Positions 46,836 through 57,200 of a stretch of DNA of 64,000 nt are shown here, piece after piece. Source of the DNA: Oscillibacter sp. (GTDB lineage: Bacteria > Bacillota > Clostridia > Oscillospirales > Oscillospiraceae); NCBI GenBank assembly GCA_022791875.1, contig JAAVZX010000077.1:62001-126000 (forward strand), given 5' to 3'. The notes beneath the pieces were generated by a model that saw only the letters and a program-made list of their open reading frames with translations, ran no database searches and was not told where the DNA came from. Position 1 is the stretch's first letter, and each line of letters opens with the position of its first letter. The position numbers were made by a program, and so were the translations under genes.

Positions 46836-46969
46836 AATGTCTCACCATCCTTTGCCTGTTTCCCGCCCCCTCTGCTTCCCCGCAGGCGGACGCAATGGTC
46901 CGGACGTACACAGGGGAGGGCGCGGGCGCTGTCACAATACAGCCTGCGTTTACAACCTATTTAATATTC

Positions 46970-46996
46970 ATATCGGCAAAACAGCCGAAAAGTTAA
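46970..46996 (-). promoter_or_regulatory. Sigma-28 (SigD/FliA)-type promoter of the flgM operon
   Basis: On the minus strand TTAACTTT, 11 bases and GCCGATAT nearly match the consensus TAAAGTTT-N11-GCCGATAA. It lies about 135 bases upstream of flgM. This is the only clear sigma-28 site seen in the window. Confidence 0.87.
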
Positions 46997-47070
46997 GAAC
47001 GCCTTTGGAGAATTTTCTCATTCTATCGAGAATCCTGCCGCCGGAGGCCCTTCCTGCCTGCCAGCAGAAG

Positions 47071-47102
47071 GGCGGGAGCGGACCAATCCGTCCGCTCCCG
47101 CC
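47071..47102. terminator. Strong hairpin downstream of cheB
   Basis: A perfect 13-bp stem (GGCGGGAGCGGAC-CAATCC-GTCCGCTCCCGCC) lies 50 bases after the cheB stop. It lacks a T-run on the minus strand, so termination is less certain. It lies between cheB and the sigma-28 promoter in a 314-base non-coding gap. Confidence 0.6.
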
Positions 47103-47149
47103 GCAAAAATGCGCAGAAAGTCCGTGCATAAGATGGAAAAAATTCCCGT

Positions 47150-48220
47150 TTACTTCAAGCTGTTCAGGTGCCGGATCAGCACGCCCGCGATGCTCTCACA
47201 GGACGCCTGGGTACACACGGCCCCGATGTTCTGGGCCACCATGGGCATTCCGTAGACCACGCAGGACTCCTTATCCTGCCCGATGGTGTACGCCCCCTTT
47301 TTGCGCATGGCGAGAAGGCCCGCCGCGCCGTCCTGGCCCATGCCGGTCATGATGATCCCCACCATCTTGCAGCGCACCGCCTCCGACATAGACTGGAACA
47401 TGGCGTCCACGGAGGGCCGGTGCCCACTGACCCGCTCCCCGGGCATACAGGACACGGTGTACTTGTTGTTCCCGATCCGCACCACCCGGCACTGGAGGTC
47501 CGCAGGGGCAACCAGGGCCAGCCCCCGGTGGAGCTCGTCGCCGCTCTTGGCCTCCCGCACCTCCATCTTGCACAGCCGGTTCAGCCGTTCCGCATACATC
47601 TTCGTGAAGCCCGGGGGCATGTGCTGCACGATGACCATGCCGGGGATGTCCGCCGGGAGGCGCTTCATGACCTCCAGGGTGGCCTCGGTGCCGCCGGTGG
47701 AGGCCCCCAGGCCGATCAGCACGTTGTCCATGGCCGGAGAGGCCCCCAGGGGGGGCAGGGTCCCGCCCCCCAGGGGGGACGCGGCCCCGCCGGCAGCGGC
47801 CCGTGCCGCCGGGGAGGCGGAGCGGACCTTCGCCATGGAGGCGATGATGATTTTCTGGGACAGGGCGGTGATGAAGGCCTCCCGGCTGTCCCGGGCCTCG
47901 GGCTTGCGCACGAAGTCCACGGCCCCGGCGCTCAGGGCGTCGAAGACTTTCAGGTTCAGGGAGGACACCAGGATCACCGGCACCGGGTTGGCGGGGATGT
48001 ACTCCTTCAGAAAGTCAATGCCGCTCTGGCCCGGCATCTCCACGTCCATGGTCACCACGTCCGGCTTTAACTGCTGGATCTTGCCGCGGGCGTCCAGGGT
48101 GTTGATGGCGTAGCCGATGATTTCAATGCGGGGATGGGTTGAGAGGCCGTTCATAATCATGCTGCGGGCCAGGGCGGAGTCGTCCACCACCAGCACGCGG
48201 ATTTTAGTTCCAGACACCAT
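47150..48220 (-). CDS. cheB: Chemotaxis protein-glutamate methylesterase/deamidase CheB
   Basis: This 356-residue enzyme removes methyl groups from chemoreceptors for adaptation. The receiver domain has VLVVDDSALARSMI and phospho-acceptor Asp in VVTMDVEMPGQSG. The esterase domain has catalytic Ser in GLGASTGGTEA, His in IVQHMPPGFT, and Asp in TGMGQDGAAG. A linker rich in Ala and Gly (AARAAAGGAASPLGGG) joins them. ATG 48220, behind GGAGGTGG, was chosen over GTG 48286. It is the last gene of the che operon. Confidence 0.95.
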   Translation of the reverse strand: MVSGTKIRVLVVDDSALARSMIMNGLSTHPRIEIIGYAINTLDARGKIQQLKPDVVTMDVEMPGQSGIDFLKEYIPANPVPVILVSSLNLKVFDALSAGAVDFVRKPEARDSREAFITALSQKIIIASMAKVRSASPAARAAAGGAASPLGGGTLPPLGASPAMDNVLIGLGASTGGTEATLEVMKRLPADIPGMVIVQHMPPGFTKMYAERLNRLCKMEVREAKSGDELHRGLALVAPADLQCRVVRIGNNKYTVSCMPGERVSGHRPSVDAMFQSMSEAVRCKMVGIIMTGMGQDGAAGLLAMRKKGAYTIGQDKESCVVYGMPMVAQNIGAVCTQASCESIAGVLIRHLNSLK

Positions 48221-48349
48221 ACGAAGGGAGTCCACCTCCGGTTTCCATATTTCCTGAATCATGCCGGTCTGCCCCCGCGCCCCCACAGGCCGGACCCCAG
48301 GGGCCCGGTCTTCCGGAAACAGGGAGACAGACGGAACGGTTCTGCACGT

Positions 48350-49186
48350 TTACTTCTGGAAGGTCGCCGTCGCCAGACGGCGGTAGGGGGAGTTCTGGCT
48401 CAGGTTTTCCGAGTAGCTGATCAGCAGGTAGCCCCCCGGGACGGTGGCGTCGTAGAAGCGGCGGACCAGGGCGTCCTTGGTGGGCTGGTCGAAGTAGATC
48501 ATCACGTTGCGGCAGAAGATCACGTCGAACTTCCGGCGGAACCTGATGGGGTCCATGAGGTTGAAGGTCTTGAAAATCACGTTGTTCCGCACCTCCGGGG
48601 TGACGGCGTGGGTGCCGTCGGGGCGGGCGGTGAAGTATTTGCGCTTCCACTCCTGGGGAATGGTGTCCGGGAGGGTGTAGATCCCCTTCTGGGCCTTGGC
48701 CAGGGCCTGGGCGGAGATGTCGGTGGCCAGGAGCTTCGTGTCCCACTGCTTCGCCTGGGGGCCTAAGTAGTCGTAGAGGAGCATGGTGAGGTTGTAGGGC
48801 TCCTCGCCGCTGGAGCAGCCGGCGCTCCAGATGGCCAGGCTCTTGTCCCGCTGGTGGCGGTGCACGATCTCCGGGATGATGTTCTTCGTGAAGTAGTCCA
48901 GGTGCTCCTGCTCCCGCATGAAGAAGGTGTAGTTGGTGGTCAGCTTGTTCAGGATCAGGGTGATCTCGTCGTTCTCCTTCTTCTCCAGGACGTGGTTGAC
49001 GAAGTCGGAAAAGCTGGTGTAGCCCAGCTTCCGGATGGCTGGGGAGAGCCGGCCCGTGACCAGCTGCCGCTTCTGGGTGAGGTCGATGCCGTAGGTGGAC
49101 TGCATGAACTGGGCCATGCGCTTGAAGTCCTTCTCGGAGATCGTCATGGGGGAAAAGGCGCCCCCGGTCTCGTTATTTTTATCCAT
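48350..49186 (-). CDS. cheR: Chemotaxis protein methyltransferase CheR
   Basis: This 278-residue enzyme uses SAM to methylate glutamates of chemoreceptors. The N-terminal helical domain (FKRMAQFMQSTYGIDLTQKR) is followed by the SAM-binding core SLAIWSAGCSSGEEPYNLTM and LLATDISAQALAKAQKGIY. The conserved FDVIFCRNVMIYFD and GGYLLISYSENL segments complete it. ATG 49186 was chosen over TTG 49192; the ribosome site is weak in both cases. Confidence 0.95.
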   Translation of the reverse strand: MDKNNETGGAFSPMTISEKDFKRMAQFMQSTYGIDLTQKRQLVTGRLSPAIRKLGYTSFSDFVNHVLEKKENDEITLILNKLTTNYTFFMREQEHLDYFTKNIIPEIVHRHQRDKSLAIWSAGCSSGEEPYNLTMLLYDYLGPQAKQWDTKLLATDISAQALAKAQKGIYTLPDTIPQEWKRKYFTARPDGTHAVTPEVRNNVIFKTFNLMDPIRFRRKFDVIFCRNVMIYFDQPTKDALVRRFYDATVPGGYLLISYSENLSQNSPYRRLATATFQK

Positions 49187-49220
49187 ATTCAAAACTCAAC
49201 TCGTTTTCCAGAATCTTCCC

Positions 49221-49700
49221 TCACGGCGCCAGAAGCTGCTCGCAGTCCAGCACCAGCATGGTGCCCAGCCCGTCGGGCAGGGTGCACATGCCGGAGACCA
49301 GCTTCTGGGCGCTCTGGGCGGGGATGGGCATGATGCTCTCGTCGGGAATGTCCAGCATCAGCTCCACCGCGTCCACCAGGATGCCCAGGTGGTTGTTGTT
49401 GTAGTTCAGCACCACCAGGAGGCTGTTTTCCAGAGACTCCTTCCCCAGCCGGAGGCGGATGTCCATCATGGGGATGATCTGGCCCCGCATATTGAAGATG
49501 CCGCAGATATAGGAGGGCATCATGGGCAGGTAAGTGACCGTATATCCGTTCAGGATTTCCACCGCATACTCGGCGTCCAGGCCGATCCGCAGGTCATCCA
49601 CCACGAAAATGAGGTACTTCCGGCTGCTGACGATCTCCTCCTGCACCTCAGGGGCCTCGTCCTCGCGCTGGAACAAAACATCTTCCTTCATTGCGTTCAT
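49221..49700 (-). CDS. cheW: Chemotaxis coupling protein CheW
   Basis: This 159-residue protein links chemoreceptors to CheA. A short acidic N-terminus is followed by a complete CheW/SH3-like domain: KYLIFVVDDLRIGLDAEYAV, CGIFNMRGQIIPMMDIRLRLG, NNNHLGILVDAVELMLDIP. The ORF-track start extends back into cheA. ATG 49700, behind AAAGGAGGA, is clear. It lies 20 bases after cheA. Confidence 0.94.
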   Translation of the reverse strand: MNAMKEDVLFQREDEAPEVQEEIVSSRKYLIFVVDDLRIGLDAEYAVEILNGYTVTYLPMMPSYICGIFNMRGQIIPMMDIRLRLGKESLENSLLVVLNYNNNHLGILVDAVELMLDIPDESIMPIPAQSAQKLVSGMCTLPDGLGTMLVLDCEQLLAP

Positions 49701-49720
49701 AGGCTTCCTCCTTTTCCGGA

Positions 49721-51814
49721 TCACACGATGTGGGCCGCGGTGTACAGGCCCTTGGCGTCCAGGATGATGCTGATGCTGCCGTCGCCCAGGATGCTGCACC
49801 CGGTGATGCCGTAGTTCTTGATGTCAAAGTTGTTGACGTAGGCGGGGAAGGGCTTCACCACGATCTGGTGCTCGCCCAGCAGCTCGTCGACGAAGAGGGC
49901 GTAGGAGATGTCCCCGGACTCCAGCCACATCAGAATGCCGTTTTCCACGTCCTCCTCGCCGCCGGGAAGGTTGTATAACTCCCGGGCGCGGATCACGGGG
50001 TAGTAGCTGTCCATGAGCTTGACCATCTCCCCGTTTACGGAGTCGTGGAGGATGTCTTTATTGGTCACCTTCACACTGGAGCGGACGTCCTTGATGGGGA
50101 TGGTGAAGATGGAGTCGCCCACGGAGACCTCCATGCCGTCCATGATGGCCATGGTGAGGGGGATGCGCATGATGGTGGTCATGCCTTTGCCCTGCTCGCT
50201 GGTGATGGACACGGTGCCGCCAAGGCTCTCCACGCCGCTCTTCACCACGTCCATGCCCACGCCGCGGCCGGAGAACTCCGTCACCTGGGCGTTGGTGGAG
50301 AAGCCGGGGGCCATGAGGAAGTTCAGGATCTCCTTGTGGGAATACTCGATGTCAGGGGAGGCGATGCCGTTGCGGATGGCCTTGGCCAGGACGGCCTCGT
50401 CGTTGACCCCCGCGCCGTCGTCGGAGATCTGGATGATGACCTCGCTGCCGGTGTCCTGGGCGGAGAGAAGGATCTCGCCCACGGGGTCCTTCCCGGCGTC
50501 GATCCGGTCCTGGACGTTCTCTTCAATACCGTGGTCCATGGAGTTGCGGACCATGTGCATGATGGGGTCGCCGATGGAGTCCACGATGGTCTTGTCCACC
50601 TCGGTGTTCTCCCCCACCAGGGTCAGCTTCACCTGCTTGTTCAGCTTCTTGCACATATCCCGGACAATCCGGTTCATCTTCTGGAAGGTGTTGGACACGG
50701 GGATCATCCGCAGGGACATGGACACGTCCTGGAGCTCGTCGGTGAGCTTGCGCAGCTCCCGGGCGGACTTGTGGAACAGGTCCAGGTGCATCCCCTTCAA
50801 ATCCGGGGACCCCGTCACCATGGCCTCGGTGATGACGATCTCCCCTACAATGGCAGAGAGGGCGTCCAGCTTGCTGAGGTTCACGCTGATGAGGCTCTCC
50901 TTCTGGTGCTGCTGGGCGTTGGCCCCGGCGGCAGCGGCGGGGGGCGCGGCGGGCGCCGCCTTCGGCGCGGGAGTGACCGCGGCGGCGGAGACGGCGGCTT
51001 CCTTCTCCGCGGGGGCCGGCGGCGGGGGCGGAGCCACGTAGTCGTGAGGCTGGTAGGAGCGGACGGACCCGGCGCTCTGGACGGCGGCGATGGCCGTCTC
51101 CCGGGCCTCGGGGTGGCGGAACATCAGGAGGAAGCCGTTTTCGATGATGGTCTCGGCGGTGGAGGCGTCCTGCTCCACGGCGGCGGGCTCATACAGGAAG
51201 TCGGAGTCGGCGCAGAAGCTCTGCATGGCCGTCACCAGCATGTAGGCCCGCAGGTTTTCCATGCCGCAGCCGTCGTCGAAGAAGACCCGGAGCTGGTAGG
51301 GGAAGTCCGGATTGCCCTCGGACGCCTGGGCGGGGGCGGCCTCGGAGCCGCCTCCGGCGGGGGCCGCGGCGGGCGGGGCGGCGGGGGCCGCCTCCTCGGC
51401 GGGCTCCTCTCCCTTAATTTTAGCGATCAAACTATTAATATTTGCTAAGAAACTGTCGACATCCTTATTAAGGGGCTGTTCTGCCTCCACCTTTTCCATC
51501 TCTTCCCGGAAGTAGTCCACGGAGTGGAGCATCAGGTCGAACAGGGCGGGGCGGTTCGCCTCGGACACCACATCCATCGTGTTCTCCCGGATGATGAAGA
51601 ACAGGTCCTCGATGCGGTGGGAAACCCGCGCCAGCGTATCAAACTCCATCATGGCCGAAGAGCCCTTGATGGTGTGCATGATGCGGAAAATTTCATTCAC
51701 GTTGTCCTGTGAGAACGTATTCTCCTTTTCTGCGTCCAGGACAATCGTTTCCAACTGCTCCAGAAGCGTGTTGGTTTCATAGATATACATATCCAGAATG
51801 TCGTTGCTGCTCAC
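49721..51814 (-). CDS. cheA: Chemotaxis histidine kinase CheA
   Basis: This 697-residue kinase phosphorylates CheY and CheB in response to receptors. The Hpt domain has phospho-His47 in IFRIMHTIKGSSAMM. Acidic, Pro/Ala-rich linkers surround a P2-like domain (YQLRVFFDDGCGMENLRAYM). The dimerisation domain (ISVNLSKLDALSAIVGEIVI) precedes the ATPase domain (LVRNSMDHGIE type VRNSMDHGI, DDGAGVN, SGRGVGMDVV), and a C-terminal CheW-like domain follows. No cheY gene is in the window. The start is GTG 51814, with GAGGTGG upstream. It heads the che operon, divergent from the ylqG-like gene. Confidence 0.96.
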   Translation of the reverse strand: MSSNDILDMYIYETNTLLEQLETIVLDAEKENTFSQDNVNEIFRIMHTIKGSSAMMEFDTLARVSHRIEDLFFIIRENTMDVVSEANRPALFDLMLHSVDYFREEMEKVEAEQPLNKDVDSFLANINSLIAKIKGEEPAEEAAPAAPPAAAPAGGGSEAAPAQASEGNPDFPYQLRVFFDDGCGMENLRAYMLVTAMQSFCADSDFLYEPAAVEQDASTAETIIENGFLLMFRHPEARETAIAAVQSAGSVRSYQPHDYVAPPPPPAPAEKEAAVSAAAVTPAPKAAPAAPPAAAAGANAQQHQKESLISVNLSKLDALSAIVGEIVITEAMVTGSPDLKGMHLDLFHKSARELRKLTDELQDVSMSLRMIPVSNTFQKMNRIVRDMCKKLNKQVKLTLVGENTEVDKTIVDSIGDPIMHMVRNSMDHGIEENVQDRIDAGKDPVGEILLSAQDTGSEVIIQISDDGAGVNDEAVLAKAIRNGIASPDIEYSHKEILNFLMAPGFSTNAQVTEFSGRGVGMDVVKSGVESLGGTVSITSEQGKGMTTIMRIPLTMAIMDGMEVSVGDSIFTIPIKDVRSSVKVTNKDILHDSVNGEMVKLMDSYYPVIRARELYNLPGGEEDVENGILMWLESGDISYALFVDELLGEHQIVVKPFPAYVNNFDIKNYGITGCSILGDGSISIILDAKGLYTAAHIV

Positions 51815-51910
51815 AAAAACACCACCTCATTCAGTCTTTCTAATAACTATCGACCCGTTGTGATAAAAAAATAAGTAGCGCACACAAGTTTTTTCTGCGA
51901 GGTGTCAAGA

Positions 51911-53359
51911 ATGCCCGATTTACTAGGCGCAACCAACCCAGTCCCCGGCTATGACAAAGCAAACGTCAGCCGAAACGTCACGGTGACGCAGGACACCGCC
52001 AGCAACCCCCAGATACAAAACGTCCCGGACCCCTCCCGGGTCTCCCGGGCCGACGGACGCACGGAGCAGCAGGACTCCAACCTCCAGGGCGACGGCCGCG
52101 TCCGCTACGACTCCAATTTCCAGACCTTCCTCCAGCGCCTGAAGGACACCCCCACCATGGTGGAGAGCCTGGTCCGCATGTTCAGCGGGCGGGAGAGCAC
52201 CGTGGTCCTCTCCGGGATGAGCGGCGGCATCGCCGAGGAGATGGCTCAGGTGCTGGAGATGCTGCGCATGGACGAGGCCCAGCTGCTGGACTTCCTCATG
52301 GGGCAGTTCAAGGCCGGGAGCCGCTTCGGCGGGGCCCTCTTCGCCCTCCTCCGCAGCGCCTACAGCCGCGCCGCCTCCGAGGGCGTCCGGGCCGACATCC
52401 TCCAGTTCCTTAAAAACTACGTGGACTTCGACTCCACCGCCCACATCGAGGGCAGCATCCTCCGGGACCTGGGCACCATGGCCGACGCCATCCCCGCCAG
52501 CTGGGCCGAGAAGCTCCGGGACCTCACCGCCCAGCTCAAAAACGGCATGGCCGCGGGAGACCGCGCCGCCTGCCTCCAGCTCCTTCAAAGGGAGATTTTT
52601 CCCTATATGTCCTCCTACGTGGAGCGGACCCACGACATGGGCCTCCCCAGGGCCCTCCTGACCATGCTGGCCCTGAACACCGCCCGCTATGAGAACGGCT
52701 CCGAATCAAAGCTCATGGAGAGCTTCCACCAGCTCAGCGGCTACGGCACCCTCCGGGAACAGCTGGGGGGCATTGACGGGCAGTCTCTTCTGATGCTTCT
52801 CAGAAGCGGGAAGATGCCGGAGAACGCCCGGGCCGTCCAGTTCGCGGACCATCTGGCCGCCGCCGCGGCCAGGGCCCTCCGGGGGGAGGGCAGCGCCGAG
52901 GTCCAGCAGGCCTTCCAGAACCTGCTCAACGCCATGCTCATCAACGAGAGCGTGTATATGCCCGTGAACCACTACCTCCTGCCCCTGGAGTGGAACGGAC
53001 GGATGCTCTTCTCCGAGCTGTGGGTGGACCCCAACGCCGAGGACGAGCAGAACCGGGGCCGGGACGGGAAGCGGGGGGGAACCTCCATGCGCTTCCTCTT
53101 TAAGATCGACGTCCAGTCCCTGGGCATGATGGACATCATTCTCACCACACAGGACAAGGACGTGGACATCCAGATCGCCTGCCCCGAGAAGCTCACCCCC
53201 TTCTCCCGGCAGATTGAGGAGGCCGTGTCCGGCATCCTGGTGAAAAACGAGCTGAACCCCTCCCGGGTCCTGGTGCGGCGGATGGAACGCCCCGTGACCC
53301 TGACAGAGGTGTTCCCCAAAATCTACGAAGGGAAGAACAGTGTCAATGTCAAGATCTGA
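51911..53359 (+). CDS. YlqG/FliK-like protein, flagella-associated
   Basis: This 482-residue soluble protein has a disordered N-terminus (residues 1-60) and a long helical middle with VESLVRMFSGRESTVVLSGMSG and later Leu/Ala-rich helices. The C-terminal domain (YMPVNHYLLPLEWNGRMLFSEL through KEL-type FSRQIEEAVSGILVKNELNPS) resembles the C-terminal fold of FliK-type hook-length proteins. It directly precedes a ylqH-like gene, the ylqG-ylqH order of Bacillus, and diverges from cheA. Hook-length control or export-switch partnership is therefore suggested but unproven. ATG 51911 was chosen, with GAGGTG upstream. Confidence 0.68.
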   Translation: MPDLLGATNPVPGYDKANVSRNVTVTQDTASNPQIQNVPDPSRVSRADGRTEQQDSNLQGDGRVRYDSNFQTFLQRLKDTPTMVESLVRMFSGRESTVVLSGMSGGIAEEMAQVLEMLRMDEAQLLDFLMGQFKAGSRFGGALFALLRSAYSRAASEGVRADILQFLKNYVDFDSTAHIEGSILRDLGTMADAIPASWAEKLRDLTAQLKNGMAAGDRAACLQLLQREIFPYMSSYVERTHDMGLPRALLTMLALNTARYENGSESKLMESFHQLSGYGTLREQLGGIDGQSLLMLLRSGKMPENARAVQFADHLAAAAARALRGEGSAEVQQAFQNLLNAMLINESVYMPVNHYLLPLEWNGRMLFSELWVDPNAEDEQNRGRDGKRGGTSMRFLFKIDVQSLGMMDIILTTQDKDVDIQIACPEKLTPFSRQIEEAVSGILVKNELNPSRVLVRRMERPVTLTEVFPKIYEGKNSVNVKI

Positions 53360-53666
53360 CGGAACGCGGGCCAAGAAGGCCGTGGCCCTGCAATACGGGC
53401 CCGGGGACGCCGCCCCCGTGATCGTGGCCTCCGGCATGGGCTACATGGCGGAGAAAATCGTGGAGACCGCTGCGGACTGCGGCGTTCCCATATACGAGGA
53501 CAACTCCCTGTCCACCATCCTGACCCAGCTCCAGCTGGGGCAGGAGATCCCCGAGAGCCTGTATCAGGCCATCGTGGAAATCTACGTGTACTTCCTGCAC
53601 TTCGACCTCTCGGGGCGGCAGCAGCAGGAGGCCGCGAATCACACGCAAGGAGAGGTGACATCATGA
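53346..53666 (+). CDS. FlhB C-terminal-like protein (YlqH family)
   Basis: This 106-residue protein corresponds to the cytoplasmic C-terminal domain of the type III export switch FlhB. KKAVALQYGPGDAAPVIVASGMG matches the stretch after the FlhB self-cleavage site, followed by IVETAADCGVPIYEDNSLSTIL and the helix PESLYQAIVEIYVYFLHFDL. It lacks the membrane domain and the NPTH cleavage motif, as in YlqH of Bacillus. It overlaps the preceding gene by 14 bases and the next by 4 bases (ATGA), so all three are translationally linked. Confidence 0.88.
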   Translation: MSRSDGTRAKKAVALQYGPGDAAPVIVASGMGYMAEKIVETAADCGVPIYEDNSLSTILTQLQLGQEIPESLYQAIVEIYVYFLHFDLSGRQQQEAANHTQGEVTS

Positions 53667-54283
53667 CAGCAGGCAGACAGGAGGGCCGGGTGTACATGCT
53701 CCTGGACAGCGGGAACAACCCCCTGGCCAAGGGGAGCCTCGAAAACGCCCTCACTGATCCCAACCTCCGGGTGGAGGTCCTGGACAACAAAGCCGACGAG
53801 GTGGCCGAGCACGCCATCATCAACCTCGTGGCCATGCGGAGCGCAGACCAGTCCTTCCAGTGCCAGATGCTCCGGCAGCGGGGGGACACCGTGATCCTCA
53901 AGATCATTTCCAAGCTGGACCGGAACGTGCGGCGGAACCTCCGGGTCCCCGTGAAGTTCGACAGCTTTCTCTATCCCATCACAGGCCGGTGGCGGGGCCG
54001 CAGGGCCGTCCAGACCACGGACCTCAGCAGCGGCGGCGTCGCCTTCCGGGGCGCCCCGGGCCTGGAGATGAACGAGGAGATGGAGGTGATCGTCCCCGCT
54101 ATGGAAGGGCCCCTGATCCTGCGCTGCGAGATTCTCCGCATCCAGGATCTGGAGGACGGAAACGTCTTTTACGCTACGAAGTTCGTGGACCTCTGCGAGG
54201 ACGAGGAGGTCGCCGTGCGGGAGGCCGTGTTCTTCCTCCAGTTGGAGAACCGGGACCTGCACACCGCAGAAACAGGGAGGTAA
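53663..54283 (+). CDS. PilZ-domain protein (cyclic-di-GMP effector)
   Basis: This 206-residue protein has an N-terminal YcgR-like half (residues 1-90) and a C-terminal PilZ domain. The cyclic-di-GMP signature is present as KLDRNVRRNLRVPV (RxxxR) and TTDLSSGGVAFRG (D/NxSxxG). Such proteins bind cyclic-di-GMP and slow flagella or alter surface behaviour. ATG 53663 overlaps the FlhB-like gene stop by 4 bases, with AAGGAGAGG upstream. The S-layer protein gene follows after 8 bases, so they may share a transcript. Confidence 0.85.
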   Translation: MTAGRQEGRVYMLLDSGNNPLAKGSLENALTDPNLRVEVLDNKADEVAEHAIINLVAMRSADQSFQCQMLRQRGDTVILKIISKLDRNVRRNLRVPVKFDSFLYPITGRWRGRRAVQTTDLSSGGVAFRGAPGLEMNEEMEVIVPAMEGPLILRCEILRIQDLEDGNVFYATKFVDLCEDEEVAVREAVFFLQLENRDLHTAETGR

Positions 54284-54291
54284 AATCAATC

Positions 54292-57200
54292 ATGACAACG
54301 GCACAGAAAAAAACGGCAGTCCAGCGGCTGGGGGCGGCGCTCCTTTCCTTCGCCATGCTTCTCAGCCTCTTCTGGATGACGGAACGGCCCGCCAAGGCCG
54401 CGGACTGGATGGAGCCCTATCTCGACCAGGTGGTGGAGTGGGGCGTCATGCGGGGGGACGCTACAGGCAACCTCAACGCGGACCGCCAAATCACCCGCGC
54501 CGAGTTCGTCACCCTCATCAACCGGGCCTTCGGCTACACCGAGGCGGGGCCCAACCCCTTCACCGACGTCCTCGAAAGCGACTGGTTCGCCGAGGACATC
54601 GCCATCGCCCACCAGGCGGGCTACTTCAACGGCACCTCCCCCACCACCGCCGCGCCCTATAACCTGGTGACCCGGGAGCAGGCCGCGGCCCTCCTGGGGC
54701 GGAGCCTCCGCCTCCAGGGCACCACCGGCTCCGCCTCCAGCTTCACCGACGGCAACGAGATCGGCACCTGGAGCCGGGGGCTGGTCCAGCAGGCCGCGGA
54801 CATGGGCATCATCCAGGGCTACCCCGACGGCAGCTTCCGCCCCGACGCCCTCATCACCCGGGGGCAGGTGGCCTGCTTCCTGGTCCGGGCCCTGGGCACC
54901 CTGGTCAACGAGCCGGGAGAGCAGACCTCCGGCGGCGTCTACGGCAACCTCACCATCAACACCGCCGGCGTCAAGCTCAAGGACACCACCATCACCGGGA
55001 ACCTCTACCTCACCGGCGGCGTGGGCCTGGGGAACGTGGAGCTGGAGAACGTGACCGTGCTGGGCGAAATCGTCCTCTGCGGGGCCGGCGAGGCCGAGCG
55101 GGGCGAGAACAGCGTGGTCCTGCGGAACGTCACCGCCGACTCCATGGTCATCGACAGCCTCACGGACCAGTTCCTCTCCGTCCGGGCCGAGGGCCTTACC
55201 GACATCGGGAACACCACCGTCCGCACCGGCTCCTACTTAGAGGACGTCACCGACGACGGCCTGGGCCTCAAGGTCATCACCCTGGACGGCGCCAGCGGCA
55301 CCCAGCTCCAGGTGGCGGGCAACATCAAGGAGATCGTAAACCTCACGCCCAACTCCAACCTCCAGATCGCCCAGGGCGTGGCGGGCACTGTCACCATGGA
55401 CGAGAAGGCCACCGGCGGGCGGCTCAACATCGACGGCAGCGCCAGCATCCGGGACCTGAACCTGGACACCGCCACCCCCGTCACCGGCACCGGCAGCATC
55501 AGCCACGTGAACGTCAACGCCGCCGGGTCCAACATCGCCATGCTTCCGGACACCATCTATGTCCGCCCCGGCATCAACTCCAACATCAACCGCACCGACA
55601 TGGACACCACCGCCGCGGCGGAGTCCTCCGAGGACCCCCGGCTCCTGTCCGGCTATCCCTTCATCAACAACGTGGCCCCCACCTCCGCCCAGGCCATTTT
55701 CAGCACCAACAAGGCGGGGACCATCTACTGGGTCCTCTCCACCCTGACGGACGGCTCCATGGGCGAGAACGAGCTGCTCAACCCCTCGGCCTACGCCTCC
55801 CGCATCCTCCGCAGCGGCACCATCAGCGCCGCCGCCTCCAAGACGGAGTACACCGCCCGCCTCACCGGACTCACCCGGGACGGGTCCTACTACGTCTCCG
55901 CCATGCTGGTGGACAACCGCGGGCGGCACAGCCCCGTGAAGGTGGCCGCCTTCACCACCCCCGACGACACCACACCCGCCTTCGCCTCCGGCTATCCCAC
56001 CACCATCATGACTGAGGACGAGGACGGCGAGCAGGTGGTCCAGGTCATGACCATGCCCACCAAGGACTGCCAGATGTACTACGCGCTGCTGCCCAACAAC
56101 GCCGCCGCGCCCTCCACCGCCGACCTCAAGGCGGGGGCCGTCACGGGGAACCTGGGCTACGGCGTGGTGGACGTGAAGAAGAACACGCCCCTGCTGGTGC
56201 CCAAGGTGAATACCTCCTACCTCCAGGAGCAGACCACCTACAACCTGTACCTGTGGCTCAACGACGCTGACAATGGCAAGAGCTCCGCCATCCGGCGGCT
56301 CCAGGTGACCACCCTGGACAAGACGCCGCCCACCATCACCCACCTGACCCATGTGGAGTCCGCCGCCAGGTCCGCTACCTTTACCGTGGCGCTGGATGAG
56401 CCGGGGACCTTGTATTGGGCGGTGGTCAAGGCCAACAACCGCTTCTACGCCCTCAACGAGAGCGGCCAGTCTCCCACGCCGGAGGAGCTGGTGGCCAAGA
56501 TCCAGATTGAGAACGGCACCAACGCCGTCCGCAGCGGGCGGGTCAACGTGGCCAGAGCCGCCACCGACGTGCGCTTCAACATCACCGGCCTGGAGGCCCA
56601 GACCCATTACGACCTCTACTACGTGGCCAAAGACCGGGCCGGGAACTACAACATCTACACCGAAAACCTGACGCCTCCCATGGAGTTCAGCACCCTGGAC
56701 AACGAGCCGCCCACGGTGGTCCAGGAGTTCACCCACGACGGCACCGACGAGGGCCAGAAAATCTCCACCCCCTATCCGGACACGGATATCAACCTGGTCT
56801 TCTCCGAGTCCGTCCAGGGCATTGAGTACATCAACGGCGTGGCCCATAAGGACGTCTTCCTGGACCTGTACACCGCCGTGGACCGCGCCCCCGACGGCTC
56901 CGAGGCCGAGCGGGAGGCCCAGGTCAAGCTGGGGCAGGCCCTGCGGAAGTACATCACCCTCAACTACCGGCCCGCCAGCGGCCAGCCCGTCCCCGTGAAC
57001 GTGAAGGGGGACCAGGACGTGGGGGACAACTGGGTCATCGACTACAGCAAGGCCATCGTCCGGCCCGACCCGGAGGGCACGGGGGAGCTGATCATCTCCT
57101 TCCCCACCGATAAGGACAATCCGGAGAACGGCGCGCTGAAACTGGGTAGCGGCGTGACCTACTACTTCACCCTGACCGGCATCGCCGACACCTCCCCCGC

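Noticed and set aside
50045-51448. 467-residue plus-strand ORF
   Set aside because: Antisense shadow of cheA with His/Gly/Asp-rich, non-protein-like composition.
51815-51910. Sigma-28 promoter for cheA (GTCGATAG on the minus strand)
   Set aside because: Only 6 of 8 bases match the -10 consensus, and the -35 is just a T-run; too weak to call.
53860-54291. ORF-track extension of the SLH protein back to 53860
   Set aside because: It reads the PilZ gene in another frame. ATG 54292 has a GGGAGG site and a signal peptide directly follows.
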